A stretch of DNA of 5,970 bases, from positions 1 to 5,970 of the forward strand of contig JALGUK010000154.1 in the NCBI GenBank assembly GCA_029820875.1. Reading direction: 5' to 3'. The stretch comes from Candidatus Zipacnadia bacterium. GTDB lineage: Bacteria > Armatimonadota > UBA5377 > JALGUK01. The position numbers were made by a program, and so were the translations under genes. Under the pieces are notes generated by a model. It searched no databases. It was not told the DNA's origin and was given only the letters and a program-made list of their open reading frames with translations. This document shows positions 1 through 5,566 of this stretch, piece by piece (position 1 is the first letter of the stretch; each line of letters begins with the position of its first letter).

Positions 1-1281
1 ATTCTTCCCCGCCGGAGAGTTGCTTTCTTTGCGCGCGATGCGCTCCTCGCGCGTGTCAACCAGCCAACCGGCTATGTAGCCGGTTTTGCCGTTGGAAAGA
101 GCGACCTTGTACCAGGCTCCGGCCTTGTCGAGGATTACGACCTCCGTGCCCTTAACGACCTCGCCGAGTTCCTTGTAATTCGTACCCGGTCCGGCCCTCA
201 GGTTAACCTCCGTGCGTGCGACCCAGCCGACCCGGACGTCCACCTCTCGGCCCGCTTCTTTCGCTGTAACTTTGCCGTCCTTCGTGAAGTCGAGCGTCCA
301 GCCTGCAACCCAACCGTAGCGTCCAGTCGGCAGCTTCACCTTACACCAGTGGCCTTCCACGTCAACGATGGAGACCTTTTGGCCCGGATACCCCGTGTAT
401 TGGACGTCATAGTTCAGCCCGGGACCGCTTCGCACATTGACGGAGTCGCTGCCAATCCACGCAGGCAGGGAGTCGAAAGTTTTGTCCGTTGAAACGGCCT
501 TTTCGGCTTGCGAGGCGGAGGAATCCGGGAACTTAAGCAGCCAGCCTGCGATCCAGCCCGTTACGCCGTCGGGAAGGCACACCTTGCGCCACTGGCCCAC
601 CCAGACTGTCTGTCCGTGGGGCAGGCTCGCCAGCTTGGGGTGACTTGTGCCCGGTCCCTTACGTAGATTGACCTTTTCGCCCTTTACAAAGGCCTTAACC
701 CCCGACCGAACAGCGGGAGCCTTTTTGACCAGCTCTTTGCCCTCGCTTGGCGATGTGGTGAGCAGCCACCCAGCGACCCAGCCGTACACATCATTGGGCA
801 GCTTGACCTTGCACCAATCGCCCTTACGCGCAACGATGAAGACCTTTGCCCCCTGGTGGAGAGTTCCTATATCCTTTGCGGTTGTGCCGGGCCCGGCCCT
901 CACGTTTGCGGCGGTGGCCTTAACCCATGCGGCATTACTGGAAGCAGCCTTCGGGGCAGGGGATGTTCTCGGCTTGGCAGCATCAGCAAGCGCGCGGCCC
1001 TTCTCGTAGGAGAACTCAAGCAGCCGCTCGGCAATCCAGCCGTATCGGCCGCTTGGCAGTTTCGCCTTGCACCAGCCGTTGTTGAAGGCGACAACGAACA
1101 CCTTTGTGCCTTTGGTCACTTTGCCGATGAGGGGACTATCGGTACCAGGGGCCTTGCGCACATTGACGACGTCACAACGCACCCACGCCGGACGAACCGT
1201 TTTAGCGGCGTGTGCCGGGGCGAGGTGAATCAAGAGCAACACGACTGCGGTTGCGAGAAAACCAACTCTCCAAACTCGCAT
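1..1281 (-). CDS. Secreted multi-SH3b-domain protein, C-terminus beyond window (partial)
   Basis: Reading the minus strand from the ATG at 1281-1279 gives 427 codons with no stop up to position 1, so the gene continues outside the window. Residues 1-25 form a typical signal peptide: basic start, hydrophobic stretch ATAVVLLLIHLA, and an AHA-A cleavage site. The mature part holds five bacterial SH3 (SH3b) repeats at about 32-90, 118-176, 197-251, 274-332 and 352-410. Each carries an N-[VL]-R-x-[GA]-PG motif near its start and a G-[WY]-[IV]-A-[EG] motif near its end, with linkers rich in Ala, Lys and Ser. Four repeats are exactly 59 residues; the third is 55. SH3b domains are known to bind peptidoglycan or peptides, and such arrays often precede a cell-wall amidase or peptidase domain. 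A catalytic domain here would lie in the unseen C-terminus, so the enzyme identity is open. Ribosome binding is not ideal: AGGGGG lies 12 nt and TAAGG 3 nt upstream of the ATG. Confidence 0.88.
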   Translation of the reverse strand, partial: MRVWRVGFLATAVVLLLIHLAPAHAAKTVRPAWVRCDVVNVRKAPGTDSPLIGKVTKGTKVFVVAFNNGWCKAKLPSGRYGWIAERLLEFSYEKGRALADAAKPRTSPAPKAASSNAAWVKATAANVRAGPGTTAKDIGTLHQGAKVFIVARKGDWCKVKLPNDVYGWVAGWLLTTSPSEGKELVKKAPAVRSGVKAFVKGEKVNLRKGPGTSHPKLASLPHGQTVWVGQWRKVCLPDGVTGWIAGWLLKFPDSSASQAEKAVSTDKTFDSLPAWIGSDSVNVRSGPGLNYDVQYTGYPGQKVSIVDVEGHWCKVKLPTGRYGWVAGWTLDFTKDGKVTAKEAGREVDVRVGWVARTEVNLRAGPGTNYKELGEVVKGTEVVILDKAGAWYKVALSNGKTGYIAGWLVDTREERIARKESNSPAGKN

Positions 1282-1324
1282 GTGCCTTACCAACCCCCTA
1301 ATTATCTGGGCACATACAGCAATA

Positions 1325-1353
1325 ACTATATCGAATCAGCCTCTTAAAGTCAA
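1325..1353 (-). promoter_or_regulatory. Sigma70-type promoter for the SH3b gene
   Basis: On the minus strand, TTGACT (1353-1348) is followed after exactly 17 nt by TATAGT (1330-1325). This is one mismatch per hexamer from TTGACA/TATAAT. Transcription would begin near 1318, giving a leader of about 37 nt before the ATG at 1281. Assigned by consensus and position only. Confidence 0.7.
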
Positions 1354-1392
1354 CCCTGCGGGCAGCGACTCGCCCCAAAGACGGGCGCTGAC

Positions 1393-1421
1393 TTGATTGC
1401 CCGGGGATGTGGGGCTATAAT
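1393..1421 (+). promoter_or_regulatory. Sigma70-type promoter for the mrfB-mrfA operon
   Basis: TTGATT (1393-1398), a 17-nt spacer, then a perfect TATAAT (1416-1421). Transcription should start near 1428, about 39 nt upstream of the proposed TTG start of mrfB. The spacer contains the ATG at 1407 that opens the longest version of the mrfB frame; that codon would not be in the transcript. The -35 box lies about 40 bp from the -35 box of the opposing promoter, with an interrupted CGCCC/GGGCG inverted repeat (1371-1375/1383-1387) between them that could be an operator or chance. Confidence 0.72.
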
Positions 1422-1425
1422 ACCC

Positions 1426-1439
1426 ACAGGCGAGACGCC
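1426..1439 (+). repeat. Partial copy of the operon's palindromic element in the mrfB leader
   Basis: ACAGGCGAGACGCC at 1426-1439 is a 14-nt exact match to the reverse complement of the palindrome inside mrfA (2832-2850). It shares the 11-mer GGCGAGACGCC with the tandem array after mrfA (5268-5278). It lies at the predicted transcription start, between the -10 box and the Shine-Dalgarno site. The right arm of the palindrome is lost after GCC. Matches were found by eye. Confidence 0.5.
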
Positions 1440-1453
1440 AACTACCGCGTTGC

Positions 1454-1458
1454 GGAGG
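1454..1458 (+). promoter_or_regulatory. Shine-Dalgarno site that decides the mrfB start
   Basis: GGAGG at 1454-1458 is followed by 8 nt and then the in-frame TTG at 1467, the optimal spacing. No comparable site precedes the upstream ATG at 1407, which has only GGGG directly adjacent to it. Together with the promoter position this supports initiation at TTG 1467. Confidence 0.72.
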
Positions 1459-1466
1459 CGAACCGG

Positions 1467-2516
1467 TTGAGCAAGTCCAGAGACCTGCGGAAGAAGCTCG
1501 ATGCGATTGAGCGCGATGTTTTGGCCAAGGCCCATCGGTTCGCCGCCGACATGGCTGAAATCCGTCGGAAGCTCCGAAAGCTCAGACCGAGCACGGCGTC
1601 CGAGAGCATCTCGGCCCGGGATGGCGTGCATCCCCCCGTGTCCTGCTTGCAAGAGGCCCTTCGCAAGGGCGCAAGCAAGCCTGACCGCAAACAAGAGGCG
1701 CCCCTTGAGCCTGCCATCATAGCACGGGACCTGCGCCGCCGAAAGCGGGCGGCGAGGCAGCCACAAGAGCCGGATGCACCGTTTGTGCCTCTTGAGAGCG
1801 TCGCGGCGGGCACTCCCGTCGAATCGGCTGGACAAGGGTGGGCATACGTGATAGAAAGCCCGATCGGAACCCTCGACGAGCACTCTTGCCGGGTGGGTGA
1901 TGTGTTCGCAGGGGAGATAACGCGCGCAGACTCCGGCCTCCGGCGGTGGCTCTCAACCGTTTGCGGGCACGATGAATTCCTGCCCGAAGATATGCTGTTT
2001 ATTGACTTGGAGACCACCGGCCTGGGCACCACGCCGCTCTTCCTAATCGGCACAATGGTCTGGGATGGCGACGAGCTGGTGATTCGGCAATACTTCGCCC
2101 GAGATTATACCGAGGAACCCTCAGCCATCTCCATCTTCCTCGACAGCGCCACGGGCAGGAAGTTGTGGGTCTCGTTCAACGGCAAGAGCTACGATTTGCC
2201 ATACATCAAGATGCGGGCCGCGGCCAATCGAATCCCATTTGCCCTCGAACCTGCACATCTGGACCTCCTACACGAGTGCCGCCGTGCATGGCAGGATGTA
2301 GTGCCGGATTGCAAGCTTCGGACGCTCGAACGCGTCATCTGTGGGCGCGAGCGCGGGGAGGACATCCCGGGGAGCGAGGTCCCCGATGTTTATCATGCAT
2401 ACGTGCGCACACAGAATGCGGCTCGGATAGCCCCGGTCCTGAGCCATAACATCCTGGACCTGGTGACCCTGGCGGAGCTGATGTTGAAGTTGGGGGAAGC
2501 CCATTTCTTGCAGTAG
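1467..2516 (+). CDS. mrfB: MrfB/YprB-like DEDD-family 3'-5' exonuclease of the MrfAB repair system
   Basis: The product from TTG 1467 is 349 residues. Residues 2-40 are highly charged and probably helical or coiled-coil; about 41-105 is a Pro/Arg/Ala-rich linker; about 110-349 is the RNase H-like exonuclease fold. Visible motifs are FIDLETTGLG with Asp180 and Glu182 (Exo I), NGKSYDLPYI with Asp243 (Exo II), HLDLLH with Asp266, and HNILDLVTLAEL with His327 and Asp331 (Exo III region). This matches the YprB ribonuclease H-like family. In B. subtilis MrfB is a metal-dependent exonuclease that works with the MrfA helicase to excise mitomycin C adducts independently of UvrA. The helicase gene follows 13 nt downstream, which strongly supports the identification. 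B. subtilis MrfB carries C-terminal TPR repeats; this protein ends right after the exonuclease fold and instead has an N-terminal charged extension. An ATG at 1407 would add 20 residues but lies within the promoter. Function is inferred from family and context. Confidence 0.85.
   Translation: MSKSRDLRKKLDAIERDVLAKAHRFAADMAEIRRKLRKLRPSTASESISARDGVHPPVSCLQEALRKGASKPDRKQEAPLEPAIIARDLRRRKRAARQPQEPDAPFVPLESVAAGTPVESAGQGWAYVIESPIGTLDEHSCRVGDVFAGEITRADSGLRRWLSTVCGHDEFLPEDMLFIDLETTGLGTTPLFLIGTMVWDGDELVIRQYFARDYTEEPSAISIFLDSATGRKLWVSFNGKSYDLPYIKMRAAANRIPFALEPAHLDLLHECRRAWQDVVPDCKLRTLERVICGRERGEDIPGSEVPDVYHAYVRTQNAARIAPVLSHNILDLVTLAELMLKLGEAHFLQ
1644..1677 (+). repeat. Strong imperfect hairpin inside the mrfB linker
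   Basis: TGCTTGC (1644-1650) pairs with GCAAGCA (1671-1677), and inside it GCCCTT (1656-1661) pairs with AAGGGC (1665-1670) around a CGC loop. The 5' arm carries a 5-nt bulge (1651-1655). The hairpin encodes about residues 60-71, in the low-complexity linker between the charged N-terminus and the exonuclease fold. It could be another inserted palindromic element or chance in GC-rich DNA. There is no T-tract, so it is not a terminator. Confidence 0.4.
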
Positions 2517-2529
2517 CGGATGGTTGGAC

Positions 2530-5265
2530 GTGAACACCGAATCCTTCCTCAACGACATCCGTTCACTTCCCAATTACGCAGGGCAGATCGTGCACGTGCA
2601 CGAGGTTCCGGCGCGGGAGGCGCGATTCGCGGAGCCGGCGGCGCCGCTTTCCGCCGAAGTGCGGAAGCTGCTTGATAGTCGCGGCATCGAGCGTCTCTAC
2701 TCCCACCAAGCCGAAGCCATAGACCGAGCGCGAGAAGGGAAAAACGTCCTCATCGCGACAGGTACGGCCTCGGGAAAGTCGTTGTGTTACATTGTGCCGA
2801 TTGTCGAGGCGCTCGCCTCCACATCGGGTAGGACAGGCGTCTCGCCTGTCGCCACGGGTGGGGCGCCCGCGGCACCAAGTGGCGAGGTGAAACAACTCAC
2901 CGCTCTCCTCCTGTCCCCCACCAAGGCCCTCTGCCAGGACCAGTTCAAAGGATTCAATAAGGCGCTTGAGGCGGCGGGGCTGTCGGATACCATGGCCGGA
3001 GTCTATGACGGGGACACGCCGTCATCGCTGCGCCGGAAGCTTCGCGACCATGCTTCGGTCATCTTCAGCAATCCCGACATGCTCCATGCGGCGTTGATGC
3101 CTCAGCACCCCCGATGGGCGCGGTTTATCTCGCGCCTGAAGGTGCTTGTACTGGACGAGCTGCACGCCTACAGCGGCATCTTCGGCTCCAACATGGCCAA
3201 CCTCATGCGCCGCTTCTTCCGGCTCTGCCGGCATTACGGGTCCGACCCGCAGATAATATCTTGTTCGGCAACTGTCCGCAATCCGGTGGAACTGGCAGAA
3301 CGCCTGACCGGGAGGCAGTTTACACTCATAGATGATGACGGCAGCCCGCGTGGTAAGCGAACTTACATCTTCTGGAACCCGCCGCGTACGCGCGATCGGC
3401 TGTGGCGTTCCCGGCGCAGCGCAAACGTCGAGGCACATGAGCTGATGGCCGAGCTGATTCGGCGCGGAATCCCGACTATCACATTCTCCAAGGCGAAAAT
3501 GACCGCGGAGATGATATACAAGTATGTATGCGAAAAGTTAGACAAAGATGCGCCGCACCTTGTGGAGAAGGTGGCACCTTACCGCGGCGGATATCTCCCT
3601 CAGCAGCGACGCGGCATCGAACGGCGGCTGTTCAGCGGCGAGCTTCTCGGGGTGAGTACAACCCCGGCTTTGGAACTTGGAATCGACGTGGGAGGCCTGG
3701 AGGCAAGCATTATCGTCGGCTACCCGGGAACACTGGCGTCGTTCTTTCAGCAGTCAGGCCGCGCAGGGCGCCAGGACCGCGACTCCATCGTCGTACTGGT
3801 CGGCCTGGACACGACAATCAACCAGTACATCATGAGCCACCCCGAGTACGTTTTTGGGCGGCCTCTTGAACGTGTGGTCGTTGACCCCGACAATCCTTAC
3901 GTGGTTATGGGGCATCTGCGGTGCGCGGCCCATGAGCTGCCGCTTGCGGAGGACGAGCTGGCTACCTTCGGCAGGCATTCGGAGATGGTGCTCCGTGTGC
4001 TGGAGGGTAACCTGAAGGTCAAGCATCTTGATGGCCTATGGTATCACGCCGCGCCCGAGACGCCCCAACACGAGGTCTCTATGCGCGCCTATGGGGACGC
4101 GAACGTGACCATCGAGGACGCCGATACCGGTACTGTCCTCGGCGAGGTGGACAGGTTCGATTCGCAGGCGATTGTGCACCCCAACGCGATTTACATCCAC
4201 CAGGGCGACACCTACCGCGTGCTCGAGCTGAACCTGGACAAGAACGTCGCCACGGTCAAGCGGGTCGAGGTGGACTACTATACGCAGCCCATCGGCGGGA
4301 CGGACGTTCACCATATTGATCACGCCCTGCGGGAGAAGCCATTCGGCACGGGGACGGCCTACTGGGGTGAAGTGACCGCTTACTTCAGCAACTGGGGATA
4401 TGAGAGGATACATTTCTACGAGCTGGACGCAATCTCCGAACACCGGCTGAACCTGCCCACGTTTGCACTGGAGACGATGGCCCTGTGGCTCGTACCGCCG
4501 GAATCGCTGATGGACGATGTGCGTAGGGCCGGCCTTGACGCCCACAGCGGTCTGCGGGGAATCGGTTACGCGACGAGGATGATGCTGCCGGCGTTCGTCA
4601 CGTGCAGTACGCTGGATTTCTCTCATTCGATCGGCAGCGTGAACTCCCCCTGGAACGCGATATTCATCTACGAGCGCCATCCGCACGGCTTGGGCTTTAC
4701 GGAAAAGGCCTACGACCTCCTGCACGAGCTTATGCCGGCGGTGCTGGACAACATCCGCAGGTGCGATTGCTCCGACGGGTGCCCGTGTTGCGTGGGCAAG
4801 CCGCTGAGGCAGTACGCGACGTGGAACGTCGAGCGGCATGAGGCACACGTTCCGAGCAAGCGCGCATCGCTGATGATACTGGAGGGCTTACTGGGTGACG
4901 GGGCGAACCTCCGCAACGCCGACACGCACTCCCTGACCGACTCAGACGCGGACGAGGAGCTGCGACTGGAGAGGGCGCTGCGCCGGCGACTGGAGCGGAT
5001 GCGGGAGCCGCAGGTGTTCCACCGGATCGAACCCGAGGTCAGAATGGGTTATCCGGAGCCGGAGAAGACGGAAACGCTTGCGGAGGCAGACGTGGCGCGG
5101 CGCTCCGAGCGGCGAAGAGACTTCCACAGGGAGCTGCGCAAGCGAATCGCCAAGAAGTTGCCGTCGGACCGGCTTTCGCCGTTCGCCGGGGGAGCAAAAG
5201 CTCCGCCTGGGATGAAGGTCCGTGGAAGCAGCAAGCCGCCCGGGTACTTCCCGTGGTACCGATAA
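2530..5265 (+). CDS. mrfA: MrfA/YprA-like DEAH-type superfamily 2 helicase with C-terminal DUF1998 zinc-binding domain
   Basis: From GTG 2530 the protein is 911 residues. Helicase motifs appear in order: YSHQ at 57-60; Walker A ATGTASGKS at 76-84; SPTKAL (Ia) at 129-134; DELH (motif II) at 209-212; SAT (III) at 246-248; TITFSKAK (motif IV region) at 316-323; STTPALELGIDVG (V) at 376-388; QQSGRAGR (VI) at 407-414. The DUF1998 region covers about 638-758 and ends in C-x-C-x3-C-x2-C (Cys745, 747, 751, 754), the four-cysteine site typical of MrfA. MrfA is a 3'-5' DNA helicase that cooperates with MrfB in repair of mitomycin C damage; the exonuclease gene lies just upstream. Two oddities stand out. 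A 27-residue Gly/Pro-rich insert at about 97-123 separates motifs I and Ia. About 130 residues follow DUF1998, making it far longer than the roughly 750-residue B. subtilis protein; this tail is Arg/Glu-rich and ends in repeat-derived sequence. TTG 2524 is an alternative start, but the weak GGA at 2518-2520 is better spaced for GTG 2530. Confidence 0.92.
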   Translation: MNTESFLNDIRSLPNYAGQIVHVHEVPAREARFAEPAAPLSAEVRKLLDSRGIERLYSHQAEAIDRAREGKNVLIATGTASGKSLCYIVPIVEALASTSGRTGVSPVATGGAPAAPSGEVKQLTALLLSPTKALCQDQFKGFNKALEAAGLSDTMAGVYDGDTPSSLRRKLRDHASVIFSNPDMLHAALMPQHPRWARFISRLKVLVLDELHAYSGIFGSNMANLMRRFFRLCRHYGSDPQIISCSATVRNPVELAERLTGRQFTLIDDDGSPRGKRTYIFWNPPRTRDRLWRSRRSANVEAHELMAELIRRGIPTITFSKAKMTAEMIYKYVCEKLDKDAPHLVEKVAPYRGGYLPQQRRGIERRLFSGELLGVSTTPALELGIDVGGLEASIIVGYPGTLASFFQQSGRAGRQDRDSIVVLVGLDTTINQYIMSHPEYVFGRPLERVVVDPDNPYVVMGHLRCAAHELPLAEDELATFGRHSEMVLRVLEGNLKVKHLDGLWYHAAPETPQHEVSMRAYGDANVTIEDADTGTVLGEVDRFDSQAIVHPNAIYIHQGDTYRVLELNLDKNVATVKRVEVDYYTQPIGGTDVHHIDHALREKPFGTGTAYWGEVTAYFSNWGYERIHFYELDAISEHRLNLPTFALETMALWLVPPESLMDDVRRAGLDAHSGLRGIGYATRMMLPAFVTCSTLDFSHSIGSVNSPWNAIFIYERHPHGLGFTEKAYDLLHELMPAVLDNIRRCDCSDGCPCCVGKPLRQYATWNVERHEAHVPSKRASLMILEGLLGDGANLRNADTHSLTDSDADEELRLERALRRRLERMREPQVFHRIEPEVRMGYPEPEKTETLAEADVARRSERRRDFHRELRKRIAKKLPSDRLSPFAGGAKAPPGMKVRGSSKPPGYFPWYR
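2825..2875 (+). repeat. GC-rich palindromic element inserted in frame in mrfA
   Basis: The core is a perfect inverted repeat: GACAGGCG (2832-2839), loop TCT, CGCCTGTC (2843-2850). It is followed by a GC-rich segment up to GGCACC (2870-2875). Translated in the mrfA frame it gives a Gly/Thr/Pro/Val/Ala peptide whose spacing SPVA-TGG-APAAP resembles TPVVP-ANGG-TPVVP from the tandem array after mrfA. It falls in a part of the helicase where relatives such as B. subtilis MrfA run directly from the motif I helix into the strand before motif Ia (the comparison is from memory), so it looks like an insertion tolerated in a surface loop. Confidence 0.65.
5188..5207 (+). repeat. Short palindrome in the mrfA 3' end
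   Basis: GGAGC (5191-5195), AAAA loop, GCTCC (5200-5204), with a G-G mismatch and then two more G-C pairs outside (5188-5189/5206-5207). It encodes part of the tail sequence GGAKAPPG in mrfA. There is no following T-run and translation continues, so it is more likely a palindromic repeat than a terminator. Confidence 0.5.
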
Positions 5266-5360
5266 AGGGCGAGACGCCTGTGGTACCGGCGAATGGCGGG
5301 ACGCCTGTGGTACCGATGAAGAGGGGGACACCCGAGGCACCAGCGGAGGGTGAGATAGCC
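5253..5360 (+). repeat. Four-copy degenerate 27-nt tandem repeat across the mrfA stop codon
   Basis: Units start at 5253, 5280, 5307 and 5334, each 27 nt. The first three open with GTGGTACCG, and units 1 and 2 close with G(A/G)GACGCCT. Unit 4 is diverged (GAGGCACCA start). GGTACC recurs at 5255, 5282 and 5309. The mrfA stop TAA (5263-5265) is in unit 1. The 14-mer at 5268-5281 is the exact reverse complement of 2833-2846 in the mrfA insert. In the phase starting at 5253 the array reads as a periodic peptide (PVVPIKGET, PVVPANGGT, PVVPMKRGT). Confidence 0.75.
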
Positions 5361-5552
5361 GTCGCACCGGATGGTGTTGTAGATGCAGCCGGACGGTCGT
5401 CTTCACAATGCGGCATGGACGACGACAAGGCGCCGAAACTCATCCGTCACGGCGACCCGCTCGCGGCGAAGGCGAGGAAGAGGAAGAACGTCAACCACGG
5501 CGGGAGGGCGTCTGACCCAGTCCGAAGGCTCGAAGATACGGCTTCGGCACAA
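5361..5552. other. Gap between repeat array and next gene, no recognised feature
   Basis: After the array this stretch is GC-rich and Arg/Lys-coding in several phases. I see no terminator hairpin with a T-tract, no convincing promoter hexamers and no RNA gene. The only candidate is the short plus-strand reading frame ending at 5561, listed separately. Absence of a terminator means the downstream gene may be co-transcribed with mrfBA. Confidence 0.4.
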
Positions 5553-5561
5553 GAGGAGTAA
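5415..5561 (+). CDS. Possible small basic protein, or decayed former tail of mrfA
   Basis: From ATG 5415 this frame gives 48 residues, starting MDDDKAPKLIRHGDPL and ending LEDTASAQEE. It is the 3' part of a longer open frame that runs through the 27-nt repeats from at least 5253. I do not recognise the product; it is charged, with a basic centre (KARKRKN) and an acidic end. No good Shine-Dalgarno site precedes 5415. The one positive sign is that its TAA (5559-5561) overlaps the end of the GAGGAG site of the next gene, an arrangement seen in translational coupling. Equally likely, it is noncoding, or the remnant of an mrfA C-terminus that lost phase in the repeat array. Confidence 0.22.
   Translation: MDDDKAPKLIRHGDPLAAKARKRKNVNHGGRASDPVRRLEDTASAQEE
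5553..5558 (+). promoter_or_regulatory. Shine-Dalgarno site for the sialidase-like gene
   Basis: GAGGAG at 5553-5558 is followed by 8 nt and ATG 5567. It abuts a TAA at 5559-5561 that closes the upstream short reading frame. It fixes the start of the downstream gene at 5567 and gives no room for a longer N-terminus. Confidence 0.75.
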
Positions 5562-5566
5562 CTGCC

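Noticed and set aside
437..1347. Plus-strand open frames opposite the SH3b gene (437-643, 647-1009, 856-1347)
   Set aside because: They are antisense to a clear signal peptide plus five SH3b repeats, encode low-complexity Pro/Ser/Leu sequence and have no recognisable domains.
1407..1466. N-terminal 20 codons of the longest mrfB frame
   Set aside because: They overlap the promoter and predicted leader, and a TTG with an ideal Shine-Dalgarno site lies directly after them.
4036..4848. 270-codon minus-strand open frame, and a 203-codon one at 1442-2053
   Set aside because: Both are antisense shadows of the GC-rich mrfA and mrfB coding regions, whose plus-strand products carry complete motif sets.
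5188..5207. Rho-independent terminator
   Set aside because: The stem is only five continuous base pairs, is inside the mrfA coding region and has no T-tract after it.
5253..5360. CRISPR array
   Set aside because: The 27-nt units are directly abutting with no unique spacers, and they diverge along the array.
5253..5414. GTG start at 5253 for the 102-codon frame after mrfA
   Set aside because: The GTG is simply the first bases of a 27-nt repeat unit inside mrfA, without a ribosome-binding site. At most the 3' part of the frame could be real.
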